Origin: Ovoidimarina sp039190895
GTDB taxonomy: Bacteria; Pseudomonadota; Alphaproteobacteria; Rhodobacterales; Rhodobacteraceae
DNA: 9,853 bases
Direction of reading: 5' to 3'
Assembly (NCBI GenBank): GCA_039190895.1
Contig: JBCCXY010000137.1
Coordinates: 1-9,853, forward strand
Shown here: piece after piece, positions 1 through 6,834 of the stretch
Layout: each line of letters starts with the position of its first letter
How positions within the stretch are numbered: the first letter of the stretch is position 1
Program-made: the position numbers and the translations under genes
The notes under the pieces: model-generated
The model's input: only the letters and a program-made list of their open reading frames with translations
What the model was told of the DNA's origin: nothing
Database searches by the model: none

Positions 1-965
1 ATGCCCTCGGGTGCGATGTCCTTGATGATATCAAGGAAGTCGGCCCCTACCAGACGTTTTGCACGATCAAGCAATAGCGGCACCGGGCTGGAGGGTTCGT
101 TGCGCTGATAATACGCGATAATCCGGTCCAGCGTATTCGCGACGTCCTGCGGTGTGCGGATCGCGCCCGGGGGTGCGGCCGCCGCTGTCGCTTCGGTCGT
201 CTGGTCGTCAGCCTCAGTGTCGCCCGAGGCGCCACCGCCTTCACTGACATGGCGGGCAAGCACATCTGCGATACGGGTCAGCGTCTTGGACAATTCATCC
301 AGCTCGGGCCCGAAACCTGGCGTTTCTTCCATGAAGACGGTACCGATCTCGTCAACGCTGGCCTTCGCGGCCTGAGCAGCCTGCGCGAGCGTGGCGATGT
401 GGCCCGGATCCGTGTCCTCGAACGCGGCGGTGATCGCGCCCATGTCCGGGACGGTCTCCATATCCTCGGGCGCGGTGATCGCGCCTTCGGCGACCTGGAT
501 GTCGCGCCATGAGAAGCGTCCGAAGCCACGGCTGTCGGTCAAGGGTGCGCGGCGCAGACCGCGCATGGCGGTGTCCGCGTTCAGCTCTTGAATCGTGTTG
601 ACCCGGAAGGTCGGGTCGCCGTCATCCTCATCAACAAGCGGATAGCAGGTGGCCCAGTGCCGTTGCAGGCAGCCGACAATATAGGCGATCCCGTCGGCAA
701 GCCCCGGCAGCCCCCGTGTCCGTAGCGAGGCTTCGGTCCAGCGCACGGCTGCGCGTAGATCGTGGCTGCGTTCCAGGATGGCCAGCGCCTTGGTTGCGAC
801 GTCCGCATAATCCGGCTCTTCCGCCGGTTCCATCGCATCGCCAACCTGACGCTCTTCCTTGCCGCGCGCGGCTTCATTGAGCTCAACAAACGCCGGATCA
901 TATTCCAGATCCGCACCGCTTGGATGCTCGCCATCGCGGGCGCTTAAAAGGGCCTCAAGATCCAT
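1..965 (-). CDS. tssA: Type VI secretion protein TssA (ImpA family), 3' end outside window
   Basis: TssA is a T6SS assembly protein linked to the baseplate and sheath in the cytoplasm. Reading down from 965 gives 321 codons without a stop before the window edge. Residues 14-24 (EHPSGADLEYD) match the ImpA_N signature. Residues 268-321 match the conserved TssA C-terminus, with key stretches NEPSSPVPLLLDRAKRL (289-305) and DFLDIIKDIAPEG (309-321). Between them is a variable Ala/Gly/Asp/Thr-rich linker (about 241-267). Short TssA proteins are roughly 340-350 residues, so only a few tens of residues at most should be missing. The start is firm: an in-frame TGA lies 12 nt upstream of ATG 965-963, and I see no better start; the Shine-Dalgarno is weak (CGGGAA). 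It points away from the ExbB/ExbD operon and shares the 966-1196 intergenic region with it. The family call is confident; the exact subclass was not tested. Confidence 0.93.
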   Translation of the reverse strand, partial: MDLEALLSARDGEHPSGADLEYDPAFVELNEAARGKEERQVGDAMEPAEEPDYADVATKALAILERSHDLRAAVRWTEASLRTRGLPGLADGIAYIVGCLQRHWATCYPLVDEDDGDPTFRVNTIQELNADTAMRGLRRAPLTDSRGFGRFSWRDIQVAEGAITAPEDMETVPDMGAITAAFEDTDPGHIATLAQAAQAAKASVDEIGTVFMEETPGFGPELDELSKTLTRIADVLARHVSEGGGASGDTEADDQTTEATAAAAPPGAIRTPQDVANTLDRIIAYYQRNEPSSPVPLLLDRAKRLVGADFLDIIKDIAPEG

Positions 966-1196
966 TTTCCCGGTCCATCAATACCGCAGAGCACGCCGAT
1001 CCCCCGACTGAACGCCCTCTGTTCCTCAAAATTCTCACGCGATTGCCGCGCCTTAACCTGTGCCCTTGACCCAACTACAGCCTTATTGTGTGGTCTGTGT
1101 CAATTGATCTGGACGCCAAGGCCCAGCGGGTGTGGCGCTGCGATCTGCCGAAAAAACGTATGGCAGCGTGACGCTGCGGAACAGGGGAAAAATCTG
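966..1196. promoter_or_regulatory. Divergent intergenic region between tssA and the secreted-protein operon
   Basis: These 231 bases lie between two divergent start codons and must hold promoters for both directions unless tssA is read from further right. A good -35-like hexamer TTGACC lies at 1066-1071 on the plus strand, but the hexamer 17 nt downstream (TGTGGT) is poor, so no promoter is claimed. I see no clear palindrome, no RNA gene and no convincing additional ORF. An upstream in-frame ATG at 1086 exists but is not credible as a gene start. Confidence 0.5.
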
Positions 1197-1619
1197 ATGT
1201 TCAAAACCCTCGCGGCTTTCGCCCTTCTTCTCGGACTTGCCACGGCGGCCCAGGCGCAGGAGGGCGGCGGAGGTCTGACGGTCGAGCTTAACAAGCTGGA
1301 AGAGGGCGAGGCCGGCGGCTGCCGCGCGTTCTTCCTGTTCCGCAACGAGACGGGGATGAGCTTTGAAGGCTTCGAGATGTCGCTAGCCATCCTCGACACA
1401 AGCGGTGTCATCGGGCAGCTTTTGTCCATCGATGCGGCGCCGTTGCCTGTGGCCCGTACCACGCTGAAACTGTTCGAGATTCCGGAGACGATGTGCAGTG
1501 GCGTCGGGGAGATTCTGCTGCACGAGATGACGTCGTGCCAGCCGCAGAACGCCGAAGAGATGGATTGCTTTGAGATCCTGACGCTCGACAGCAAGGCCGC
1601 CGCACAGCTCGTCAAATGA
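1197..1619 (+). CDS. Small secreted protein with four cysteines, function unknown
   Basis: A 140-residue protein that I do not recognise beyond its general type. Residues 1-20 form a classical Sec signal peptide (Lys3, hydrophobic core, AQA cleavage site before Gln21), so the mature protein is probably periplasmic. The mature part has exactly four cysteines (42, 100, 114, 124), enough for two disulfides, and alternating hydrophobic segments suggesting a small beta-rich fold. The start at ATG 1197 is preferred over the in-frame ATG at 1086 because the signal peptide begins there and AGGGGA sits about ten bases upstream. Its stop overlaps the ExbB start in ATGA (1616-1619), so it is translationally coupled to the channel gene and is the first gene of the operon. 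That context suggests a periplasmic partner or ligand of the ExbB/ExbD/TonB-like complex, but this is inference. Confidence 0.8.
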   Translation: MFKTLAAFALLLGLATAAQAQEGGGGLTVELNKLEEGEAGGCRAFFLFRNETGMSFEGFEMSLAILDTSGVIGQLLSIDAAPLPVARTTLKLFEIPETMCSGVGEILLHEMTSCQPQNAEEMDCFEILTLDSKAAAQLVK

Positions 1620-2254
1620 GCGGGTCAGAGGGCGGACTTCTGGCGCAGGTGCTGGGGCTGGGCGCGGGCGGCTATGTGCTGATCGTGCTGGGGTTCCTGT
1701 CGCTTTTGTCGATCACGCTGATCATCGTGAAACTGTTCCAGCTTTGGGGTGCACGACCCCAGCCGTACCGTCTGAAGAACGCCATCGCACGGTGGCAAGG
1801 CGGCAACAGGACCGAGGCGCAGGCGATCATGCACGGCGGCAGCGCCCCCGCGGACCGAGTGGTCTGCGAGGCGCTGAAGGGCCTCGACACCGGAACGGAC
1901 TCGCGCACGCTTGAGGCGGAGCTGACGACGCTGGGCAACGAGGAAGTGGTGTCGATGAACCGCTTCATCCGGCTTCTGGAGCTGATCGCCATGGTCAGCC
2001 CGCTGCTTGGCCTTCTGGGCACGGTGCTGGGGATGATCCAGTCGTTTCAGGAGCTGGAGCTGGCGGAAGGCGCGGCGAACGCGTCGGTGCTGGCTGGCGG
2101 TATCTGGCAGGCGCTGCTCACGACGGCGGCAGGGCTGATCGTGGCGATCCCGGCAGCGGTTGCAGCAAGCCTGTTCAGCGCGAGGGTCGAGACGGCCGCG
2201 CAGGATATCGAGAACAGCGTGGGGCGGGTGCTTGCGCTGGAAGGTGAGGGCTGA
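1616..2254 (+). CDS. exbB: ExbB/TolQ/MotA-family proton channel subunit
   Basis: Inner-membrane subunit that, with ExbD-type partners, forms a proton channel converting proton-motive force into movement of a periplasm-spanning transducer. The 212-residue protein has three predicted membrane helices, at about 17-40, 120-143 and 163-187, with a cytoplasmic loop between the first two, the usual TolQ/ExbB topology. The diagnostic family segments are present: SPLLGLLGTVLGMIQSF (128-144) and GIWQALLTTAAGLIVAIPA (162-180), keeping the threonines (136 and 169/170) that correspond to channel-lining residues of TolQ/ExbB. The start overlaps the upstream stop by 4 nt, and the first exbD begins 7 nt after this stop. 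No tolB or pal is nearby, so this is not the housekeeping Tol-Pal system. ExbB, TolQ and specialised homologues cannot be separated from sequence alone; the symbol is at family level. Confidence 0.93.
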   Translation: MSGSEGGLLAQVLGLGAGGYVLIVLGFLSLLSITLIIVKLFQLWGARPQPYRLKNAIARWQGGNRTEAQAIMHGGSAPADRVVCEALKGLDTGTDSRTLEAELTTLGNEEVVSMNRFIRLLELIAMVSPLLGLLGTVLGMIQSFQELELAEGAANASVLAGGIWQALLTTAAGLIVAIPAAVAASLFSARVETAAQDIENSVGRVLALEGEG

Positions 2255-2260
2255 CGACCG

Positions 2261-2695
2261 ATGGCGGGGGTAGAGATCGCGCGAAGACCGCCCGCGAAGC
2301 CCCTGATTTCGCTGGTTCCGATGATCGACGTGATGTTGATCCTGCTGGTCTTCTTCATGGTGACGTCGACATATTTGGACCTCGACATGATCCCGGTCAT
2401 CGAGCGGGGCGAAGGGACAGAGCGGGCGACGACTGACGCGGGCGGCGCGGTGCCCGGCGGCTCGGTGCTGATCCGGATTGGGGCGGATGGGCAGCCGGCG
2501 ATTTCTGGGCAGACGGTGGATCTTGCTGGGCTCACGACGGCGATCCAGACCCGGCTGCGGGAGGATCCGAAAGCGCAGATCCTGATCCTGCCCTCCAACG
2601 CGGCGCCGCTGCAGGGGCTGGTGACGGTGCTTGATACTGCGACCATCGCGGGGGCTACGCGCCTGCGCGTGCTGCGGCTGGAGGTGGTGGAGTGA
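2261..2695 (+). CDS. exbD: ExbD/TolR-family subunit, first copy
   Basis: A 144-residue single-pass membrane protein of the ExbD/TolR family, stator-like partner of the ExbB channel. It has a short cytoplasmic N-terminus, one membrane helix (about 19-38) beginning LVPMIDVMLILLVFFMV, and a periplasmic domain of about 100 residues. Asp23 in the MIDVMLIL motif matches the essential proton-carrying aspartate of ExbD (Asp25) and TolR (Asp23). The periplasmic part ends in the usual alternating beta/alpha pattern (QILILPS, then LVTVLDTATIAGATRLRVL). The spacing of 6 nt from the ExbB stop and a GGTGAGGG-like ribosome site inside the end of exbB indicate one transcript. The stop overlaps the next start in GTGA (2692-2695). 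Confidence 0.92.
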   Translation: MAGVEIARRPPAKPLISLVPMIDVMLILLVFFMVTSTYLDLDMIPVIERGEGTERATTDAGGAVPGGSVLIRIGADGQPAISGQTVDLAGLTTAIQTRLREDPKAQILILPSNAAPLQGLVTVLDTATIAGATRLRVLRLEVVE

Positions 2696-3096
2696 AGCTG
2701 ACCCGCCCCCTGCCCCGCCAGCGCCCCGAGACGCTGATCGCGCTGATCGACGTGGTGTTCTTTCTGCTGGCGTTCTTCATGCTGATCGGGCGACTGGATG
2801 CAACGGCTCCTTTTGAGGTGACGCCGCCCCTCGCGGTTTCAGGCGCGGACCTGCCGGGCGGCGGGCTTACGATTTCCATCGCGCCGGATGGGGCGTTGGC
2901 GTTGGACGGGGTGGCGCTTGGGCGGGATGACCTGCTTGGCCGGGTGGAGGGCACGCTTGCGGCACGGCCCGAGACGTTGGTGCGGGTGAATGGCGACGGG
3001 GTCACGGCAGTGCGGCATGTGTTGCCAGTCGTCAGCGCGTTGGAGGCGATGGACGCGAGAGACGTTGTGATCGTCGTCTCGCCCAACCCGCAATGA
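2692..3096 (+). CDS. exbD: ExbD/TolR-family subunit, second divergent copy
   Basis: A second, clearly different ExbD-like protein of 134 residues. It begins at a GTG overlapping the previous stop by 4 nt. The membrane helix (about 15-34) starts with TLIALIDVVFFLLAFFML, and Asp20 occupies the essential proton-relay position. The periplasmic domain contains the ExbD-type elements LTISIAPDGALALDG (59-73) and ETLVRVNGDGVTAV (94-107). Identity to the first copy appears low outside the transmembrane motif, so this is not a recent tandem duplication. Two ExbDs beside one ExbB suggests a heteromeric ExbD pair inside the channel pentamer. The stop overlaps the next start in ATGA (3093-3096), so the gene is coupled to the TonB-like gene. 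Confidence 0.9.
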   Translation: MKLTRPLPRQRPETLIALIDVVFFLLAFFMLIGRLDATAPFEVTPPLAVSGADLPGGGLTISIAPDGALALDGVALGRDDLLGRVEGTLAARPETLVRVNGDGVTAVRHVLPVVSALEAMDARDVVIVVSPNPQ

Positions 3097-4787
3097 CGGT
3101 GCGGATCCTCTTCTGGTTCGCGGCGGTGCCTGCGTCGGTGAGCCTCCACGCGGCGGCAGCGGTTGGGCTGATGGCGAGCCTTACGCCCGAGCCGCCCCCG
3201 GAACAGGCGGTGCCCGAGAGCCGCTTTGACCTGCAAACAGTGCAGGTCGCTGCTCGACGCGCGATGCCTGAAGCGCCCGAGAGCCGTCCGGCGGCGGAGG
3301 CGCCCGGCGACGGGATTGCGCTTGGTCAGACCGCTATTCCGAGACGCACGGCGACGGGCAGTGCGCCGGACACGACGCCGGTGCCGCAGGCGCAACCGCC
3401 CACTTTTCGTGCAGAGGTAGGTGACTCAGGCGGCGCGGCGATCGTTCCTGCGGCGCCTGAAGCGGTTGCCGCCGCCTCGGAGGCGTTGCCATCTTCGATC
3501 GTTTCGTCGGAGGTGGCGCCTTTGCGGGAGGGTCGCCCGGTTACCCCGCAAATTGAGACCGCGGGCGCTGTATCGCAGCCATCGGAGGCTGTGGCCGCGC
3601 TGCCCAGCCCCAATGTAGCCGCCGTCGCGTTGTCTGCTGCGCCGAACGCGGCTGAAGCGACTGCGCCAGAGGGTGCAGCCGTTGCCTCTGCCCAGCTTCC
3701 AGTGACATCAGCGACAGTCGCTCGGGCAGAGCCGCTTCGGCTTTCTCAGCAGGCACAAGCGGCCACCGCGGCGGTGGTTTCCCGTCCTAAGGCGGCAGCG
3801 GTGGTGGCCGTTGCTGCGCCTGCTCCGGCGGCTGGGTCGGTGGATACTATACCCGTTCCTGTTGCGGCCGGGGTTGCCTCGCCGCGCCCTGTCGGGGCGT
3901 CTCGGCCCAGCTCCGCTCAGGTCACGGAGAGTGTGGCGGAGGCAACGCCCACGGCTGAGGCGCAGGCGGATACAACGGCGATCACCGCCGCGCTGGCGCT
4001 GCCGGGGCTGGATGGGCCAGCGGATCCGGTGTCGGTGGCCGCCTATCAGAGCTTTGTTGCGCCGGATGCTGCGCCTGAGGGGGACAGTGCGCGCGACGGG
4101 ATTTCGGGGCTGCTCGGCGGGGTCGCCTGCTCGCGTTTGCAGGCCACGTTCCAGCCCGATACCGCATTGCTGCGGGTGACGGGGCACGTTCCGAATGCAG
4201 TGGATCGCGGGCCGATTCTGTCGGGACTTCAGGCGCTTATGGGGCAAAGCATCGGGATCGAGGACAACATCCTGATCCTCCCATCACCTCAATGCGACGC
4301 GCTTTCGGGGATCGAGGCGTTGGGGCTGCCGCAGTCTACGGACCAGTTCACCAACCCGCTTGTCGTGGGCGAGGACACGCATGCCCGGGCCTATCGCTAT
4401 GTCACCGATGAGCAGTTGGTGCTGGACGTCTCGGCGCCGGATTACCCGGCGTACCTCTATGTCGACTACTTCGATGCCGCCGGGCAGGTGATTCATCTGG
4501 CGCCGAATGAGGTCGCCCCGCTGCGCCTTATCCTGCCCGGAGAGACGGCGAGCATCGGGGCGCCGGGGACGGCGTCGCTGGAGGTTCGGATCGGGCCACC
4601 CTACGGGCAGGAGATCGCGGTTGCTTTTGCGTCTTCAGTCGCGCTGCATTCGGGGGAGCGGCCGTTGGTGGAGGATGCGGCGACGTATTTGGACTGGCTC
4701 CGCACTCGTATTGCAGAGGCACGCGCGGGGGACCCAGGGTTCAAGGGCGAGTGGGTGTATTTCTTTGTCACAACGGCTCAACGGTGA
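3093..4787 (+). CDS. TonB/TolA-like transducer with C-terminal DUF4384-type domain
   Basis: A 564-residue envelope protein in three parts. Residues 4-29 are a single N-terminal membrane anchor containing SVSLH (15-19), which matches the SxxxH signature of TonB (SVCIH) and TolA that contacts the ExbB/TolQ channel. Residues about 31-320 are a very long Ala/Pro/Val-rich, low-complexity linker, suited to spanning the periplasm. The C-terminus is not a TonB domain. Residues about 340-405 form a BON-like region bracketed by Cys346 and Cys401, followed by a DUF4384-like domain (about 438-545) with LYVDYFDAAGQVIHLAPNE (455-473) and GPPYGQEIAVAFAS (501-514). I associate this pair with T6SS accessory and kinase-type proteins. 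It is last in a run of overlapping genes after exbB and two exbDs, so it is the likely energised transducer. Domain names are from memory, and the link to T6SS is inference. Confidence 0.82.
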   Translation: MTVRILFWFAAVPASVSLHAAAAVGLMASLTPEPPPEQAVPESRFDLQTVQVAARRAMPEAPESRPAAEAPGDGIALGQTAIPRRTATGSAPDTTPVPQAQPPTFRAEVGDSGGAAIVPAAPEAVAAASEALPSSIVSSEVAPLREGRPVTPQIETAGAVSQPSEAVAALPSPNVAAVALSAAPNAAEATAPEGAAVASAQLPVTSATVARAEPLRLSQQAQAATAAVVSRPKAAAVVAVAAPAPAAGSVDTIPVPVAAGVASPRPVGASRPSSAQVTESVAEATPTAEAQADTTAITAALALPGLDGPADPVSVAAYQSFVAPDAAPEGDSARDGISGLLGGVACSRLQATFQPDTALLRVTGHVPNAVDRGPILSGLQALMGQSIGIEDNILILPSPQCDALSGIEALGLPQSTDQFTNPLVVGEDTHARAYRYVTDEQLVLDVSAPDYPAYLYVDYFDAAGQVIHLAPNEVAPLRLILPGETASIGAPGTASLEVRIGPPYGQEIAVAFASSVALHSGERPLVEDAATYLDWLRTRIAEARAGDPGFKGEWVYFFVTTAQR

Positions 4788-4812
4788 CAGATCGCAGAAA
4801 TTCCCCTATCGT
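4784..4812 (+). promoter_or_regulatory. Candidate sigma70-type promoter for the caspase/FGE gene
   Basis: GTGACA (4784-4789, five of six matches to TTGACA) is followed by exactly 17 bases and TATCGT (4807-4812, four of six to TATAAT). The -35 hexamer overlaps the last codons of the TonB-like gene, and the -10 is about 30 bases before the downstream start at 4843. It would allow the caspase/FGE gene to be expressed apart from the upstream operon, which is otherwise packed without gaps. Pattern match only. Confidence 0.4.
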
Positions 4813-4842
4813 CGTGCCGTTTGACCCCGCAGGCTTTTGATC

Positions 4843-6711
4843 ATGAGACCCCTGATTTTCATCGCGTGCCTCATTCTTTCGGCAACCGCAGCCCTCGCCA
4901 ATCGCGTGGCGCTTGTGATCGGCAATGGCGCCTACACGGAGGCGCCACCGCTCGCGAACCCGGTGCGGGATGCCAGCGCCATTTCGGCGTCGCTGGACCG
5001 GTTGGGCTTTGACGTGATCTATGGCGAGGACACGAGCTATTTCGACCTTCGCCGTCTTGTACAGGACTTTAGCCGTCGCATTGAAGGTGCTGATCTCGCG
5101 CTGTTTTATTATGCTGGGCATGGCATTCAGGTGGGCGGGGCGAACTATCTGCTGCCAGTAGATTCAGAGCTGTCGCGCGAGGCGGATCTGGAGTTTGCGG
5201 CGCTTGACGTTGATGTGATCATGACGCAGATGGAACTGGCAGCGGCAACGCGGATCGTCATCCTCGATGCCTGCAGAAACAACCCGTTCGAGACGCGGCT
5301 GACCCGGTCCATGGGGACGGCGCGGTCGGCGGCGCTTGGCAGCGGGCTGGCGCCGATCCAGACAGCGGGCGGGGCGTTTATCGCGTTTGCGACGGACCCG
5401 GGCGAGGTCGCCTATGACGGCGCGGGGGAGCACAGCCCCTTCACGGAAGCGCTGCTGGAGCACATCGAGACGCCGAATATCGAGATCAACACGCTGATGA
5501 CGCGCGTCCGCGCTGACGTATACGAGACGACAGGGCGCTTGCAGCGGCCCTGGTCGACGTCCTCACTGTTGGGCGAGGTTTATCTGGCGGGCGCCCCGGT
5601 GCCGGAACCAGAGCCGGAAGACGCGCAACTCACCGACCTCTCGGCATGGCAGGCCGCGGAGGAGGCTGCGACGCCAGAGGCTTATGCCGCGTATCTGGAG
5701 GCATACCCCAATGGCCTGTTCCGTGAGATTGCTCAGGCCCGCGTCGCTACGCTCCAGCAAGCGGCGGCGCCGGAGGTTCAGACTGCCCCGGAGCCGGAGC
5801 CCGAAACGCCTGACGAACAGCCTGCCCAACAGATCGCAGCTGCCACACCACCGCCTCGCGCACGGCCGTATGAGGAGCGGTCTGTGCCAGAGGCAACGCC
5901 GTCGGACCGGGCGTGCCCGGATTGCCCTCAGATGATGGCAATCAGCGGCGGCGCATTCTTCCTGGGTTCGCCCGGCGACACCGGTAAGCCTGAGGAGCGC
6001 CCGGCAACGTTCCTCACCATTCCACCGTTTCAGTTGTCGCAGAGTGAAGTTACCGTCGGCCAATTCCGGGCGTTTGTCTCGGCAACCGGGCATTCCGCCT
6101 CGGGCGGATGCTTTGTCTGGACGGCGGAAGGCCGCATGCGTCGCCGGTCTGCCGCGTCATGGGAAGACCCGGGCTATGCGGCCTCGGACGAAATGCCGGT
6201 TTCTTGTGTCAACTGGGCGGATGCGAATGCATATGTCGATTGGCTGAACACTCTGGACCCGTCGACCAAGTACCGGCTGGCCAGCGAGGCAGAGTTTGAG
6301 TTTGCCGCTCGGGCCGGTACGGAGACACCGTTTTTCTGGGGCGCGTCAGAGGACGGCGCGTGTGCGGCGGTGAACGCTGCGGACAGTGGATCGCGCTTTC
6401 GCTGGCGGAATCAGAGTTGCGACGATGGATATCCGGATTTGGCCCCGGTTGGGGCGTTTCCGCCCAATGCGCTGGGGCTCGACGGGATGATCGGGAACCT
6501 TTGGGAGTGGACGGCGGACTGCTGGAACGGTTCGCACGCCGGCGCCGCCCGCGACGGGTCGGCTCGACTGACGGGGTCTTGCGAAAGCCGGGTGCTGCGG
6601 GGCGCGTCATGGGACGATCCGGTGGAAAATCTGCGTTCGGCGCACCGCGTCGGCATCCCCTCAGATAGGCGTCAGGCGAATGTCGGCTTTCGGGTCGCGC
6701 GCGACCCTTAG
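4843..6711 (+). CDS. Secreted caspase-like (C14) protein fused to an FGE/SUMF1-like, TagR-like domain
   Basis: A 622-residue two-domain exported protein. Residues 1-19 are a Sec signal peptide ending ALA. Residues 20-250 are a caspase-like domain: VALVIGNGAY (22-31), the catalytic His93 in YYAGHG, and Cys144 in LDACRNNPF, so the His-Cys dyad is intact. Residues about 265-305 look like a short helical repeat (AYLEAYPNGLFREIAQAR), followed by a Pro/Glu-rich linker (309-350). Residues 358-622 are an FGE/SUMF1 fold: SGGAFFLGS, YRLASEAEFEFAAR, GNLWEWTADCW, RVLRGASWDDP and a closing NVGFRVARD. The two cysteines used by true FGEs after the RGGS-W/F motif are absent (Asp591-Asp592 there), so sulfatase activation is unlikely; TagR of Pseudomonas T6SS has a comparable FGE-like domain. 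ATG 4843 is chosen because the signal peptide begins there; a TTG two codons upstream is possible. Confidence 0.9.
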   Translation: MRPLIFIACLILSATAALANRVALVIGNGAYTEAPPLANPVRDASAISASLDRLGFDVIYGEDTSYFDLRRLVQDFSRRIEGADLALFYYAGHGIQVGGANYLLPVDSELSREADLEFAALDVDVIMTQMELAAATRIVILDACRNNPFETRLTRSMGTARSAALGSGLAPIQTAGGAFIAFATDPGEVAYDGAGEHSPFTEALLEHIETPNIEINTLMTRVRADVYETTGRLQRPWSTSSLLGEVYLAGAPVPEPEPEDAQLTDLSAWQAAEEAATPEAYAAYLEAYPNGLFREIAQARVATLQQAAAPEVQTAPEPEPETPDEQPAQQIAAATPPPRARPYEERSVPEATPSDRACPDCPQMMAISGGAFFLGSPGDTGKPEERPATFLTIPPFQLSQSEVTVGQFRAFVSATGHSASGGCFVWTAEGRMRRRSAASWEDPGYAASDEMPVSCVNWADANAYVDWLNTLDPSTKYRLASEAEFEFAARAGTETPFFWGASEDGACAAVNAADSGSRFRWRNQSCDDGYPDLAPVGAFPPNALGLDGMIGNLWEWTADCWNGSHAGAARDGSARLTGSCESRVLRGASWDDPVENLRSAHRVGIPSDRRQANVGFRVARDP

Positions 6712-6719
6712 GCGACGTA

Positions 6720-6744
6720 GGGGAAGTGTTCCGGAACTTTCCCC
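6720..6744 (+). repeat. Imperfect inverted repeat after the caspase/FGE gene
   Basis: GGGGAA (6720-6725) pairs with TTCCCC (6739-6744) around the perfect palindrome GTTCCGGAAC (6728-6737), with a small asymmetry of two bases on the left against one on the right. It starts 9 nt after the caspase/FGE stop and ends 90 nt before the next start. There is no T-run after it, so it is not a classical intrinsic terminator. It could be an operator for the downstream gene or a mRNA 3'-end hairpin. Confidence 0.4.
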
Positions 6745-6834
6745 TCGCGAGAATGGAAAAGTCGGCGTATCTTCCAAGGCATAGATTTGAAATCGCCCCG
6801 ATATTCCTCGGCGGCACAACTTAGGACCGAAGCG

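Noticed and set aside
154..934. Short plus-strand and other-frame ORFs over the tssA region
   Set aside because: The minus-strand frame from 965 reads continuously as TssA with both conserved ends, which explains this region.
1066..1094. Possible promoter TTGACC - 17 nt - TGTGGT for the motor operon
   Set aside because: The -35 is good, but the -10 matches only three of six positions.
1086..1196. A 37-codon N-terminal extension of the secreted protein from ATG 1086
   Set aside because: It would bury the signal peptide, and a good AGGGGA ribosome site precedes ATG 1197.
1616..3096. Zorya-type antiphage defence because of ExbB/MotA-like channel genes
   Set aside because: There is no ZorA long tail, no ZorB peptidoglycan-binding domain and no ZorC/D/E; the subunits are ExbB/ExbD in type with a TonB-like partner.
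1616..3096. Housekeeping Tol-Pal locus
   Set aside because: No tolB, pal or ybgC neighbours; two ExbDs and a DUF4384 transducer do not fit.
3708..4247. Long arginine-rich reverse-strand and other-frame ORFs across the transducer linker
   Set aside because: They are shadows of the GC-rich Ala/Pro linker with unnatural composition and no motifs.
5914..6711. Active sulfatase-modifying (formylglycine-generating) enzyme
   Set aside because: The catalytic cysteine positions after the RGASW motif are not cysteine, and no sulfatase gene is nearby.
6787..6834. TTG start adding 16 residues to the charged protein
   Set aside because: ATG 6835 has a well-spaced AGGA, and the extension has no character of its own.
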